A stretch of 64,000 nucleotides of DNA, taken from Symbiodinium kawagutii. Its lineage: Eukaryota; Sar; Dinophyceae; Suessiales; Symbiodiniaceae. The stretch spans positions 328,586-392,585 of the forward strand of contig VSDK01015343.1 of the NCBI GenBank assembly GCA_009767595.1, read 5' to 3'. The position numbers and the translations under genes are program-made. The notes beneath the pieces are model-generated. The model searched no databases, had not been told where the DNA came from, and saw only the letters and a list, made by a program, of their open reading frames with translations. Shown here one piece after another: positions 31,601-42,683 of the stretch. Position 1 is the first letter of the stretch. Each line of letters begins with the position of its first letter.

Positions 31601-34600
31601 AACCTGAGGACACGAAGGTAGAGAAGGTCTCAAGGAAGAGGTCGAAACGTACATCAGCTGCCAGCGCTTCATCCACCCCAGCAGCCGCGGGTGACAGCAA
31701 ACCTGAGATAGCATCTAGTGAATCCAAGCCATCCCCTAAGCCCAAAGCAACAGCCAAACCGAAAGCCAAAGCAACAGCCAAACCGAAAGCCAAAGCGAAA
31801 GCAAAAGCAGCAACAAAAACAAAAACTGGTAGCAGCACAGATGCTAAACCTAAGGCAAAGTCAAAAGCCAAGGCTCAACCAAAGGCAAGGGGAAGGGCAA
31901 AAAAAAAGGATGCAAATCAGGATCGCCAGGATGATGATCGACAGGGCCACCTTTACTCAGAGGTGTTGGTGAAGGACTTTGTCAATTTCGCTCTGGAGGT
32001 TGGGAGTGAGGAGCAGGATGTCAAGGACAAGGAGTGGAAGCTTTGGGTTCGCAGCAAGTTAGCTGAGTGCACCAAGACACGTCCTAACGTCTATTGGACC
32101 AAAGGTACATGTGGGGTCACTTTGAAAGAGACCGGAAAGGATGTTACCCACTTCGCCTTCCCTTGGTCCACTGCATACCTCTCATACCAATGTGCAGTTG
32201 CGATCAAGTGTGCAGAAAAAACAGCCCCTCGTTTGTGTATATAATCATATATACTGAAACTTTTGGTGTTTGTTTTCAAGTCTATATGTTTTTCAAAAAT
32301 CAAGCCAGTAGGAGCGGAACCATCATGGTTTACGGGGCTCATTGACCTTGAGGTTTGCCATCTACCCCCTCCAATTTCTTTGTCTATATACAGAAGCTTC
32401 TATATCTTGCGAGCCCTTCTCCTGAGGCAATTGGCATTGATGCTGGCGAGGATGGATTTGAGAACGATGGCCCTCAGAGTGACAAGTTGAAATACAATGC
32501 CAACCTCGCTTTGCACGAATTGGTGAGGTTGAGCGCATCCTGTGGCACTGCCAAAAAAGTGCCTGAGGACGTCTCGTAAGAGCATGGTTCAGCCATGTGA
32601 TTTTGATCGTGTTGTAGGAACAGCATATCACGTCCAAATCTGAGCAAGCTCCAGCATAGGTCATCGCTGGTGAATGCTCCGTGATATTTGGCTGTGAGAT
32701 TTGAAAACGATTTCAGTTCTGGCTCCAAGTTTGGCTGCAAGCAGGGGTCGTTCTTTTCAACTCATGGGGGCTGGAAGGGAGCTTCGTGCATCATTCACGC
32801 CAAAAAAAATGATATGTTCCATATAATGAAAAAATAGTTGAACCCCTGAGTTGTACAGAGCGCGTTGTGTTCTTTGACACGATGGGTTAGCTTGCGCCAT
32901 CTGAAGAAGCCAACATATGTTGTGGTGGCCATACGTGCAAAAATGGTCACTGATTGCTGCTCCGTGCCCCATGGTGTGCACAGTCGATTCTTTGTGCTTG
33001 GTATGATTTCAGAACTGAACAGGTTGACAGCATAAACCATAAACGCAGTTGAATCTTGGATGAGGGTCGACATGTTCAGTGGTATGGTATCGATTTTTTC
33101 AATGAAAGCATCAAAGACTCAAAGCGTCCGACAGGCCTGAAGAGAAGGACTTCACTTTGATGGCAACGGATGCCCAGCCTCAGGGGGAATGCTTGGAGAG
33201 TTCGCTCCAAGTTCATTAAGAAGAAAACGGGTGCCACTGGCGTGTTTGCTATCTGGGAGCATTCTCCTTCTTATCTAATTTGGTGAGTGATCGTTGCTGA
33301 GTGTCGCTTCGGATCTTTCACAAACCATTGCAATCGCGATAACATGTTGGGCCATCTTTGCCAAATTGGCTGGAATTTCATTCTTATATAGACTGATAAA
33401 GTCAAGAAACAGCAAACAAAGGAGACTGCACGTTTTGACAAAAGAGATGCAAACTCCGCCCGCCGTGATACATATGCAGATCAAGGGCTTGGCTGTAAGA
33501 AACATTCAGCTCTGTAGGGCTCTCTAAAGCTGAGAGCTATGCTTCAGTTGCTAGCTGCACCGGGCTCACCGTATCTAGATGCGATGTTCTTCCACCTCTT
33601 GACCTTGGGATGCCCTCAAGCCATGGGCTTAGATAACATGGGTTGGCCATGTCTGTAAAACGTAAAGTTTGGACTTAACTGTCATTCATTGCTCTTTGTT
33701 TGTATGCTTTGGATGGTTCTTATTTTGGGATACATGCGGCGAGTTGGAACGATGTTGCCGAGGTTCTGGCCCTGATCATCTTGATGCTGCTTTGGACACC
33801 CACCCTTGACCTGGACGAGGAGGGTTTGAGCAACTGTGAATCCAATTCACCGGGGAAGAATGCTAGTTTGGAGGGTATGTGATGCTGAAAATAAACAAGA
33901 ATTGAATTGGCGAACACAAATGATGTTGATATTGTAGACCAGGTGGCTTGGAGGTATGAACATGGATGTGTGCACACAATTCTTCAATTGCCATAACCCA
34001 TATATATGCTTTTGAAATTCTGGTCTCCTCCAGCCGTTGCAGGACTTTTGCTTTGAGATGCTCGAGTTCTTTGCGGGCAACGGGAACTTGACCAAGTGTA
34101 TGCGGTTTGCGGGGATCAAGACTGGCAGCCTCGACTTGGTGTACCGCTCATCTTTAAGGTCCCGAACATACAAGACCAATGCCATGGATATGCTGACACC
34201 CGCTGGCTTCTGGTTTCTTGTTATGATTTTGGGGTGGTTATATGTTAACTGGCGTATAGAGTTGGGTACAAGTGTCGGATCATGTACGGGGCTCACATTT
34301 GGTAACCCAATGAATTTGGTTATATAACAAAATGCGTTCACTGGAACCAAGAAAGGTTGGTCATTGTTTGTAACCTTTTGGAAATTTATTTTATAAGGCC
34401 AACAAATTTGGCCCGAACGAAACGCATTCATTCTGACCAACAAGGTGGTCAACATGTCAGATGATAGATTCTTAAATTCTTAAATGGGTTCAAGTCCATG
34501 ATCATATTTTGGGGTGTCAAGACCACCAAGCCAAATCCAATTCTGTATGTATGAACCTATATCGTTGATCCGAGATAATCCGAAGAAAGCACCCGGGGCT

Positions 34601-36233
34601 CAACACCAAAAGTGACCATATATGTTTGATCTATATATAAATGCAGTTTCCTCATTTGTTGAATGTTGTTTTTTCCCCGCAATATATAGCCAACAAAATA
34701 CCAGGGGTTGGAAGCGCTGTTCTCCAAACATGTTGGTAAACAAATCATTCCAGATTCCGAGGGGTACTGTATGGTTTGTAATCATTTTGCTATATCAGGC
34801 TTTATCTGTAATGTAGGTTATGGCTTATGCCAGTATATATATGGTTATATATTTGGAGATTCCCTATCCCCAAAAAACGCTGCTGGTCTCGGGCTACTAA
34901 GTCTGTGTATGGTGGCAGTACTCAAAGCACGCCTCGGCAAATTCCTCGCAACTTTCGCCCTGAAGTGTTCGAGCTGGTCAGCGGTGAATCAGGGAACCAG
35001 TGGCCGCAGCCCATGCTCTAGCATTGGCATGTGTGACTACGATTCAGTCTTGCAAGCAAACTGCCTTGGAACTCGGTTTCTTGATATATATTTTTAGCCT
35101 GGTGGATGTGTAAAGTTCTATTTGGGTTCAATATATTCATATGTTTGGTTATTTCAATCCAATTGGGACTCTACTATATAGAAAAGCTTTATATAAAGTC
35201 AAGGGGAAATTGATGATCATTCATTTCCAGGACTCCCAAACAAGTAAACAGTGAAACAACTTCGTTTTGAATCCTCACCAATGGACAAATCGGAAATTGA
35301 TCCATATTGCACGCCCAAAATACCATGGTTCAGTAAAGGCCAAAAACATTCATTCCATCCCTTTGCGCTGCACCTCGCTCAGGACAACTTATTTGGCCAT
35401 GGTCGTCACAGCTCTTGGAGGAGTTTGGGGAGTGGAGCAACCAAATGGCTCGTTCTTCCAATTCTTTCCACCTTTTCCTGGACTTATTGGTTCGTATGTA
35501 TGACAATGTTGGTGCAACTGCTGTCCTGACCTAAGTTGCTGGTTGCATTGTTGAAAGCTGGTGCAATGAACAAAGCTCTGTTGGGGAAGCGGGGTGTCCA
35601 CTAAGGTTACCAGGGTACATTGGAAGATGTTCCAATACGGGGCTTTCACTATGAAACCTCACTATGCATATGCCAACAGTGCTGCCATCCGAAAGCTGGA
35701 CAAGGGTAAACTGCAGAATTGGAAAAAACAAGCCGAAGAAGAAGGACGTCCTACCCCCAAGACTTGTGAACAATATGTGAACTCCAAGGGCGCCAAATGT
35801 TACAAAGGTACTACCTACTTGAAGAAAACAGAGACTCTTGATTCAAACATTTGTTTTCGATAGCTTTCCTTTGTGTGTTTCTTTTTGTTTGTACTTATGT
35901 TGTTTGGGTTGGTTTGCAAGTTTGGTAATAGCATGATGACCACATAACTGCCGCTCGTCCGAACTGAGGGAATACCCTGTTCCTTTTGCTTGGGCTGTTG
36001 TCGACATCTACGATGAGCTGACTTCCAGTGCCAGTGGCCAAGCGCCACTCCCAGCCCAGGTTCCACCGGCCTTGGAATCCTTCAAAGCAATGAAGGGCAA
36101 TCCCAAGGTCATTTCTGGCCTGGAATGGGCAGGCTTGGATGATGTTTACACATATCTCCGGCTGGGCAAACATTTAAGGATTCCGGACATTTGGAAACCA
36201 TTTGTTCCAAAAGAGCCACCCCAGGAGGCATAG
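28654..36233 (+). CDS. Gene A: methyltransferase-like protein with basic region, multi-exon
   Basis: Exons read by hand: 28654-28801, 29014-29423, 29700-29788, 29904-29961, 30061-30313, 30382-30526, 30664-30770, 30857-31125, 31339-32223, 32394-32522, an unresolved stretch to 34042, then 34043-34212, 34902-35075, 35383-35493, 35614-35807 and about 35955-36233 (TAG). Most consecutive junctions keep phase using GT donors, with GC donors at 30314, 30771 and 32224. The N-terminal third is charged (REQLSTLYNKCG, KIMAFVKMK); the middle is Lys/Ala-rich. The C-terminal third has LEFFAGNGN and MDMLTPAGF, then ALKCSSWSAVNQGTSGR, then GVWGVEQPNGSFF, an order resembling a Rossmann methyltransferase (FAGxG loop, Cys motif, E-Q-P). 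I recognise this arrangement as a family expanded in Symbiodinium-like genomes; catalytic activity is inference. The last junction does not keep phase and might mark a break. Confidence 0.7.
29014..29423 (+). CDS. Gene A exon 2
   Basis: Acceptor ATTTGAG before 29014 and donor GTGAGG at 29424. Joined to exon 1 (ending ..KLTP plus one base) it reads on without a break (DQAGPLLSENLLVEAMGDAG). The C-terminal part REQLSTLYNKCG..AWCIRKIMAFVKMK resembles a short helical module that I associate with multi-copy dinoflagellate proteins. Length 410 bases, 136 codons plus two bases. Confidence 0.65.
31339..32223 (+). CDS. Gene A exon 9, Lys/Ala-rich basic region
   Basis: This largest exon (295 codons) follows a CCTTTCAG acceptor. 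It starts polar, becomes extremely basic (KKKRGKKGKKNKSKTGKKG), then has a long AKPKAKAKAKA-type tract like the tails of linker histones or other chromatin proteins, and ends in a folded-looking segment (KEWKLWVRSKLAE, HFAFPWSTAYLSYQCA). The tract predicts a DNA- or RNA-binding, nuclear protein. The end is placed at a GC donor because it alone keeps phase with the next exon. Confidence 0.65.
32523..34042 (+). other. Coding-like stretch inside gene A, unresolved
   Basis: Several short plus-strand segments look like exons: EQHITSKSEQAPA (about 32618), WYGIDFFNESIKDSKRPT (about 33080), EEKDFTLMATDAQPQ (about 33145), FIKKKTGATGVFAIWEHSPS before a strong GTGAGT donor (about 33283), and LLAAPGSPYLDAMFFHLLTL (about 33545). 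I could not join them in a single phase, so they are left as probable gene A exons. Confidence 0.4.
34043..35807 (+). CDS. Gene A methyltransferase-like exons
   Basis: Four exons (34043-34212, 34902-35075, 35383-35493, 35614-35807) joined in phase across three introns that start GT and end AG. They carry, in order, the Gly-rich loop FFAGNGN, the acidic LDLVY, the TPAGF motif, KCSSWSAVNQGTSGR, GGVWGVEQPNGS and KPHYAYANSAAIRKLDKGKL. The first loop and the later C-S and E-Q-P motifs have the spacing of a SAM-dependent methyltransferase core. C5-cytosine methyltransferase is one possible relative, but the canonical P-C-Q and E-N-V are not present, so target and activity are open. Confidence 0.65.
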
Positions 36234-36828
36234 CTCCCAAGACCAAATTCCAACAGAAATATTCTGAGATTTGATACCATGATTCTGAAAAAGATCGCTG
36301 GATAGAAGTACGTAGCCAAGAATTACTGCAATGTTCAACCACGAAATGACTTTTTAACTATTTTTAAAGTCACTTTTTGATGATAATAGTGGGAACCCAT
36401 ATTTTACCCGTACTAAGCCGAACAAAACCCATATTTATCCCAAACAAAACCCATATTTGGTGAGGCTACTAAAAAACCCGGTTTTTTAGAACCCATATTT
36501 ATACGAAAAATATGGGTTTTTTGCCTCTGGGGGATGTTTGCTCTGAGATGTCCCCGCAACGAGTTTTTAGACTCGATGTGAGGTTTTGCATCCGTATTTT
36601 AACTTAAATTCATGGGAAAAAGGCGCCGTAGCTGTGCTATAACAAGTCTGGAAAGCTTGCGTAAACATGTCCATGGGTCCAATCCAAAATGTAGTGTGTG
36701 CACATGGCTCCTCACATGCCAATTGCTGTGCAAACAACATATCTCGCAGAGCATTTGCTGGTCAAAGTCACTTTTTAGGGGCCCAACCGTATAGTTGGCT
36801 ATAAAGTTGGCATGGCTTTGCGGATTAG
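36234..36828. repeat. Spacer with AACCCGGTT / ATATGGGTTT repeat
   Basis: 36395-36530 holds at least four AAAACCCATATTT phrases, AAAAAACCCGGTTTTTTAG and the inverted AAAAATATGGGTTTTTT. The same phrases lie at 28155-28225 and 44675-44715. No exon is supported in the remainder. Confidence 0.55.
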
Positions 36829-39800
36829 AGGGAAATCCGGAGATGTCAGCACCCGGAAATGGAGCTGCTCGACCCTACAAGATGGGGTTGAGATCCTCTT
36901 AGCGGAAGCTGACAAGTTATCGCAAGAAGAGGATGAGCTGATGAAACAAATTCAGGACCCAGTCAGCTACTCCAGCCATGAAAACCACCAGTGTTTTATA
37001 AAGAATCAAGCCGCCATGTTTAACCAATGATCTTGATACTGTATTCATCTTTTGGGTTTTATAATAGGAAGTTGTTCACAACTGGTAATTGAAGTTATGG
37101 GTATATTGCTAATTATGGGATTATCCATATATATATGTTGGGTCCCCTGTTGAGGACATGGAATTGGATGGTGGGTTGGCTCTTCATGGAGATCCTGCTT
37201 GGCATCCTGAGGTCCCTAGTTGCATTGCTTTATATGTAAATAATCTGGATGGATGGATGGATCATGGTTTATGGTTTTGATAGGTAACCCAATGCGCCTG
37301 CCAAGGATCAAGCGCCCACTTCCAGTCCTGTGGATACGCCGAGTGCTCCTGTGGCCGAGTCTGATGATGCCATAGCCAACGCAGAGACAATCCCGGTTTC
37401 TAGTTCACCAGTTTAAGTTCCATAGGATGATGTCTTCCAATGAACATCTTTATATACAAGATATATACTTCATGGGAAGCCATTCAAACATATAACGCAT
37501 GTCGGAGCAATATCTATATATATAGTAAACACAGATTGGGCTTTGAAACACCCCAGCACCATGAGGCTGATGATGGAGACCTATTGGGTTCTGCAGCGCC
37601 AACGCCCGCGATTTCAGTGCCAGCTACTCCCATCCCATCTACTCCCGTGCAAAGTGAAGTTGGTGATGATGCGCCTAAACCAAAGGCACCTGAGGCCTGG
37701 CAATTCATTCATTAATTCAATCATATAGTATCCAATCATTTGAAACATGTATGGCCCGTGCTTGTTTTGCTGAATGCTTCTTTATAATTAGCTGATGGAA
37801 CCAACTTTTCAACATCCTTCAAGAAACCCGTTGATGTTCATGATTAAATATCATATGGTGTCAAACCCCAATGCAGAAACCACACCTCAGAATTTCAACT
37901 TTGCTGGCAGGAGCACCGGCCCGTTGCAACCGCAGCTCGTGGACAAGCTGCTCCAACCGTTGGGGCCAACGGCAGTGGGAGTGGGGGAGCTGGTGGCGTG
38001 ACCCCTCCTAACCCCAACCAGACTTCTACGCAACAGGGTGGTGGTAGTGAAGGTGAGCAAGGCAACACACAGCCTGCGCAGCCAGTGCCCAAAGCGGCCG
38101 GTCCTCAGAGAACTCGACAGGATAATGGGTCCTTTCATATCATTTTTCAACCTCAGCTGGCTTGCGTTGACATATGTTTCAAAAAGATGTTGATCTTTTT
38201 CCTACATATGTGGATACCTATATGTGGATCATCACGACATGTTTGTTTCTGACTATTTATGTTTGCCAAACCCATCAGGATCGTTTACGGGAAGCTGCTA
38301 GACAACAAGTTCGTCGCATGTGCACCACGAAGAAGAAACGGGCCTACATGAACCCTCCTACTTGGCTTTCTGAAGCTTACAACTCCCGGGACAAGTCTTC
38401 ACTGGCTCAGCTTTTGATGGACTGCAATTTTGTCAAGGTCTGGGTTCGGATTGGTACAGTGGGAAACCATGCATGAATTATAAACAAATACCGGAAGCAT
38501 ATCATGTGGTTCTACATGTTTGATTGTATATGTTTGAGTTTTGAATGTTCTTATATATTCATATGCCCATGCACGCCTGCATAGGCAACCAGCCCCCGTT
38601 AAAGGAGGAATTCATGGACCGATTGGAAATCATCATCAAGAAGAAGTCTTCCATCAAGAAAAAGGTTGACGAAGTTTGGGTCAGTGAAAAGGAGATGAAG
38701 GACGACTTGAAATGGAGTCCGTCCATCGGCTGCATTGGGACTATACACGCGCAAACACTTTTAACTGATTTTGGTTGGGGGCTATAATTGTTAGCTGAAT
38801 GGTCATACACGAGTTTTATCAGGTACTTAAGTGAAAGACAATTGCAGGTAACATACCATACCCCAGTCATTGTTTCAGCATATGCTTGTCACCATCCCTA
38901 AGGACCCGCATCGCCGGAGCTAAGAAAGCTTGCGAAGCGAAGAAAGAGACGCACATGAGGACATCATATATCATTTATACAATCCAGATCATAAGTTGCG
39001 CTTCTTCTTTATGAGTTGGTTTCACTTGTATTGCTTGTTAGTTTCCAATCAAATTCTGTCGCATGCAGGAAGAACCTTTACGATGGTGTTGACGAATATT
39101 ATGTCATCACCAAAGAGACAGGAACCAGGGAGCTGGAGGAAAGCAAGGAGGAGCAAAGGAAGTCCACCAGAAAACTTGACGAGGCCATCCAATTCTAGCA
39201 TCTTCACGCAACAAATGCACATATCCTCATGTGAGAAAGCGAAAATACTTTGGGGTAAAAGGTATGTATAGATTGTTGGATAGCTAAATTCTTCTTTCCT
39301 TTCTTCCCAGCCATTGCCCATCAACTTCCCCAGTCTGCCCAGAGGCACAGGCGCCAAGCATTCCTGAAGATGAGTTCGAAGACCTTGAAAAGATGAGGGC
39401 GCAGCAGGCAGCTGACAAAGCTTCGGCGAGTGAAGCGCCAAAGGCAGCCACCCAGGAAATGGAGGCTCAACACTGCCAGTGATCAAAGCTCTTTCTCTTT
39501 CTCACAATCAAGTACTTACATTCGTTCATATAGATCGTATATATTATACCATCCGCTTTATAGATCGTATAAACCATCTCTTGCTTTTTCCTAATCTATA
39601 TACCATCATTTTTCTTACCTTAGCCCAACCCCTCTATGCAGCATCCTTTGGTTCAGATGAAGAACAAGCTCAAGACGTTCATGGAGAGTATGTTGCAAAA
39701 AGCTGGGAGAATTCGTGGACTGATCAGAGAGTTGAAGCAGAACTATGCCGGGAATCAAATCATGGCTACGCAGGGGCCTCACCATGATATGCTTTTTATT

Positions 39801-40742
39801 GATCCGAGGAATGAATCCATTGACTCTCACGGACCTTCTGGACCCACCACCCTAAAGTGTCCTATCTAACAAGGAACCGTATACTGATCATATGTGGGCA
39901 CTTCGTACTGGAATCCATGTTGACAATATAGAAAGATCGATGTGTCAAATGCGGTGTTGAAATTCTTACAATCTTACAAGCCGTTGTGTATGCATGCAGG
40001 GTTCTATTCCAACGCAGTTCGATCCATCCATGCGCCAAGGCATGTAAGCACTTTGGAATCCCAGCTGGGTACCATGGATTCCGAGTATGACAAGTGCAAC
40101 TTGGTCATGGCCAATGGCGAGGTGAGCACCTATGACCAAAAGCTACCTAATTGCACGTCATTGCAAGTGGGTGAATGCTATATCATTTTTCTTTCAAACA
40201 TCCTTCGTACATAGGATTTGTTCGATGGCAAGGTTCGTCACTGATGCAACTGCGGCCATCAAGTCGGCCACCTATGCGCAACCCTTGCTAGCTTTTATTC
40301 CCCGGTTGGTTGCCGTTCCATCTTCAACTTGTGCTTTTGAACTTTGACCAAGCATTATATAATTGACATCAAAACCACAAAGCATTCGGCCAGGTGCAGT
40401 GCTGCCATTGCAGCTGAGAACAAAGTGAGGAGCTGGACTGAGATACACATGGACATACAGGAAGATTGTCAGGGTTCACTGTGGCATCTCACATGTGTGT
40501 GTTAACATCTTTGCCAATATTTTCTCGTGAGTGTGTGTGCCGTCCGTGTACTATCCTGTATCCCAGCAGTTCTTGTGCTCAGGAACATCAAGAAATATGA
40601 GAAGCGGGATTCTGCCAAACCTCCCACAACCCCCGCTGCCAAGAATCCCGCTAAGAAGCGAACGCGTCCGGCCGCTGTAGATGAACCAGCTGAGCCTGCT
40701 GAGCCTAAGAAGGCTGCTAAGAAGGCTAAGAAGAACAAGTGA
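36829..40742 (+). CDS. Gene B: charged coiled-coil-like dinoflagellate protein, multi-exon
   Basis: Exons read by hand: about 36829-36960, 37155-37211, 37306-37410, 37557-37694, 37911-38120, 38279-38437, 38605-38720, 38903-38959, 39069-39183, 39345-39464, 39642-about 39757, about 40046-40121, about 40231-40280, about 40395-40465, 40583-40742 (TGA). From 37155 to 39464 all joins keep phase; the later small exons are approximate. Donors are GT, GC (37695, 39184, 39465) or GA (38121, 38960). The N-terminal part is acidic and Pro/Thr/Ser/Gly-rich. The central part (NPPTWLSEAYNS, LKEEFMDRLEIIIKKKSS, VSEKEMKDDLKWS, RIAGAKKACEAKK, NLYDGVDEYYVITKET) matches a module I know as repeated in Symbiodinium-like genomes, function unknown. 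The tail is Lys/Ala/Glu-rich (PKKAAKKAKKNK). Gene A ends 600 bases upstream; a fused transcript is possible. Confidence 0.65.
37911..38120 (+). CDS. Gene B Gly/Pro/Gln-rich exon
   Basis: Seventy codons between the acceptor GCTGGCAG and a GA donor. The peptide is disordered in style (ANGSGSGGAGGVTPPNPNQT). It joins in phase to the conserved exon at 38279. A linker between the acidic N-terminal region and the conserved core is the likely role. Confidence 0.6.
38279..39183 (+). CDS. Gene B conserved core exons
   Basis: Exons 38279-38437, 38605-38720, 38903-38959 and 39069-39183, joined in phase by one GT, one GT and one GA donor. Motifs in order: MCTTKKKRAYMNPPTWLSEA, LLMDCNFVKEEFMDRLEI, WVSEKEMKDDLKWSPTRIAG and KNLYDGVDEYYVITKETG. 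The P-x-W-L and the later W-S..R-I-x-G-x-K pattern are the most recognisable parts of the family. No catalytic site is apparent. Confidence 0.65.
40583..40742 (+). CDS. Gene B last exon
   Basis: After the acceptor TTGTGCTCAG. It reads RNIKKYEKRDSAKPPTTPAA and ends in an alternating Lys/Ala/Pro tail before TGA at 40740-40742. Such tails are common in nuclear basic proteins; the rest of the gene has no clear DNA-binding domain. Confidence 0.6.
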
Positions 40743-41666
40743 TCTTGATAGGTTTTTGTTGGGAAGCCTGCGGGAATCAGGAATGATAACATTCCGGAAA
40801 GAGCCTGCGAGCACAAATTTCAATTTCGATTGATCACAGTGATAGTGATACCTGACTTGTGCGTGTTGCATATCTCCCACTGCTGTTTGACGTTATCACG
40901 TGTTTACCATCCATCTATATGTATAAGTATGTAAGTATATTTGCTTAAGGTGGCTTGATCTTATACATCATACAGGTTCATGTACATATGTGAAAGTTGT
41001 GGCTTCCAACTTGGGAGATTGCCAAGCAGTAGACACGCCAAACATTTCCAATGTGACTTTGGGGAAATCGTCGCTGCAAAATCTTTACCGATACATGCTC
41101 CGAGAAAAAAATAGCTGATCACTTCTGAACTGGACATTGGAGACTGTTGGGTCATTCCAAGTCATTCGTCAACTTCCTGGCCATGAACTGAGCCAGGTGC
41201 TGGCCACGCACTTCGCAGTGTCGTAGCGGACGTCGCGCAAGGGGCACGCGCCTCAAAAAGAACGGGTTGGTCAATGGATTGCCTTCTCAGGCTTGACTGA
41301 TGTTTTCTTTCCGCCAATCTGTCCATCATGATGCAATGTTCAGCTCGGGCTGCTTATAGGCACACACACAGGTATAATATCATATAGAGAAAAAATAGTC
41401 CCTCAGGATTTACAACGCAATCAAGTAGGATCGATGTTTTTCCCAAACACCTTAGACAAATAACATAGGTGACTCTTCCTGGCAAAACATACGCCAATGA
41501 AGAAAAACAAAATCTGTTGTCCCAAGCACTGACTCATGAGCAATGGGCGCGATGAATCACCAACGGCAGAACTTATTGACCTTCTCTCTTGCCATCGTTC
41601 CGTGTCTCAGCAAAAACTTGATCAGATCAAATGTGGGAATAACCCATTTTTTTGACAAAAGCACAA
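40743..41666. other. Spacer between genes B and C
   Basis: AT-rich except for a GC-rich patch at 41175-41265. Frames are short and unconvincing. The transcription start of gene C, and any upstream exon, would lie here. Confidence 0.4.
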
Positions 41667-42403
41667 ATGCCCATGAAGATGCTTTGGGCCCTTGTTTTCA
41701 CTAAGGAATCTGACGGGCCCTTTGCATGGAGAAGAGCCATAGATCCCACCAATGGTGTTGATGCGGCAAGTGACCAACCAGCCCTGGTAAGTTCAACAGA
41801 TGCTTGCAAATGTACCCTGTGCCCTCTAGATAGCAGCACTGCACAGTGCCAACCCAGCCTGGATGATCTGCAGCAAGAGGCGACCGCTCTAGGATGCATT
41901 GCATTCAAGATGCCGAAGTGGAACGTGCTTGCAGGAAAGGTACTTAGCCATTCTATTCAAGTGATTGAAGCGTTGTTTAGAAAACATGAGCCTCTCATCT
42001 TTAAGATTGGCATAACGCATGATCCCGCATTTCGCTGGTCCAACCCGGTATATGGCTACTGTGGTGACCTTGACAAATGGACAAACATGCTAGTCTACTA
42101 CTGTGCACCTGAACCACATGGTCCCTCAATGCTCGAAGCGGCACTCATTGAAAGATTCAACAGCATCTTGCCTTATATATTCATTGCATTTTTGGGATTG
42201 CAAATGCTTTCATTGATCAAGTGACAACGTGTGCATAAGAAACCAAACCGTGGTCAAAATGTTTTGCTGTATGGCCATTGCGTGGCTAAGGTAGACGTGG
42301 CTGTAGGAATGTACGTCCTGGAGGTGAATCCGTGAAAACAGATCTGAAAGGCTTTTGGTTTTGCTACATCGTGTACCGTAGCTTCAAATATAAACCCACA
42401 TAG
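41667..42403 (+). CDS. Gene C: GIY-YIG/T5orf172-like domain protein, two exons
   Basis: Exon 1 runs from the first in-frame ATG at 41667 to 42169; exon 2 from 42307 to a TAG at 42401-42403. The intron 42170-42306 starts GC and ends TGTAG, and the join keeps phase (FNSIL then NVRPGGES). The protein is about 199 residues. The C-terminal half has LIFKIGITHDPAFRW, then VYGYCGDLDKW, then MLEAALIERF, the pattern of the YKIGxT strand, the Arg-containing helix and the Glu-containing helix of T5orf172-type GIY-YIG nucleases; the tail FWFCYIVYRSFKYKPT fits the family as I know it from Symbiodinium-like genomes. The N-terminal half has a CKCTLCPL motif of unknown role. Nuclease activity is inference. 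Upstream exons are possible. Confidence 0.65.
42170..42306 (+). other. GC-AG intron of gene C
   Basis: 137 bases between ..AGCATCTT and GAATGTACG. It begins GCCTTATAT and ends GTGGCTGTAG. Without removal the frame ends shortly after in ordinary AT-rich sequence; with removal the conserved tail of the protein is restored in phase. Confidence 0.6.
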
Positions 42404-42683
42404 CTTTGCTGAAAACTTCGGCAAACATGTGGCTGCAAAAAGGTGGCGAGCAACTCACCCACTTTGACTGAAAAAAATAGATTGTTTTTTTTAAAAACAA
42501 TCACCCTTGTATATAGTCTTATACAGCACGTGCGCTGTGTGCAGTAAGCGGGTGTGCGCGTGTGAAGGGGGGAAAGGGCAAAGCTTGGGATCAATGCACT
42601 GTAGATTTTGGGAGTATGAGAGTCAGAAAATATATGAACATGAAGTTTCTGGAAAAACACTTTGAGAGTGGACACTGTTTCCC
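42404..42683. other. Spacer between genes C and D
   Basis: Includes a CACGTGCGCTGTGTGC / GTGTGCGCGTGTG stretch (42525-42565). The gene D frame remains open upstream of its first ATG, so part of this may be an upstream exon or coding sequence. Confidence 0.4.

Noticed and set aside
34827-35021. Alternative plus frame with RQIPRNFRPEVFELVSG
   Set aside because: Only the frame with KCSSWSAVNQGTSGR joins both neighbouring exons in phase and carries the family motif.
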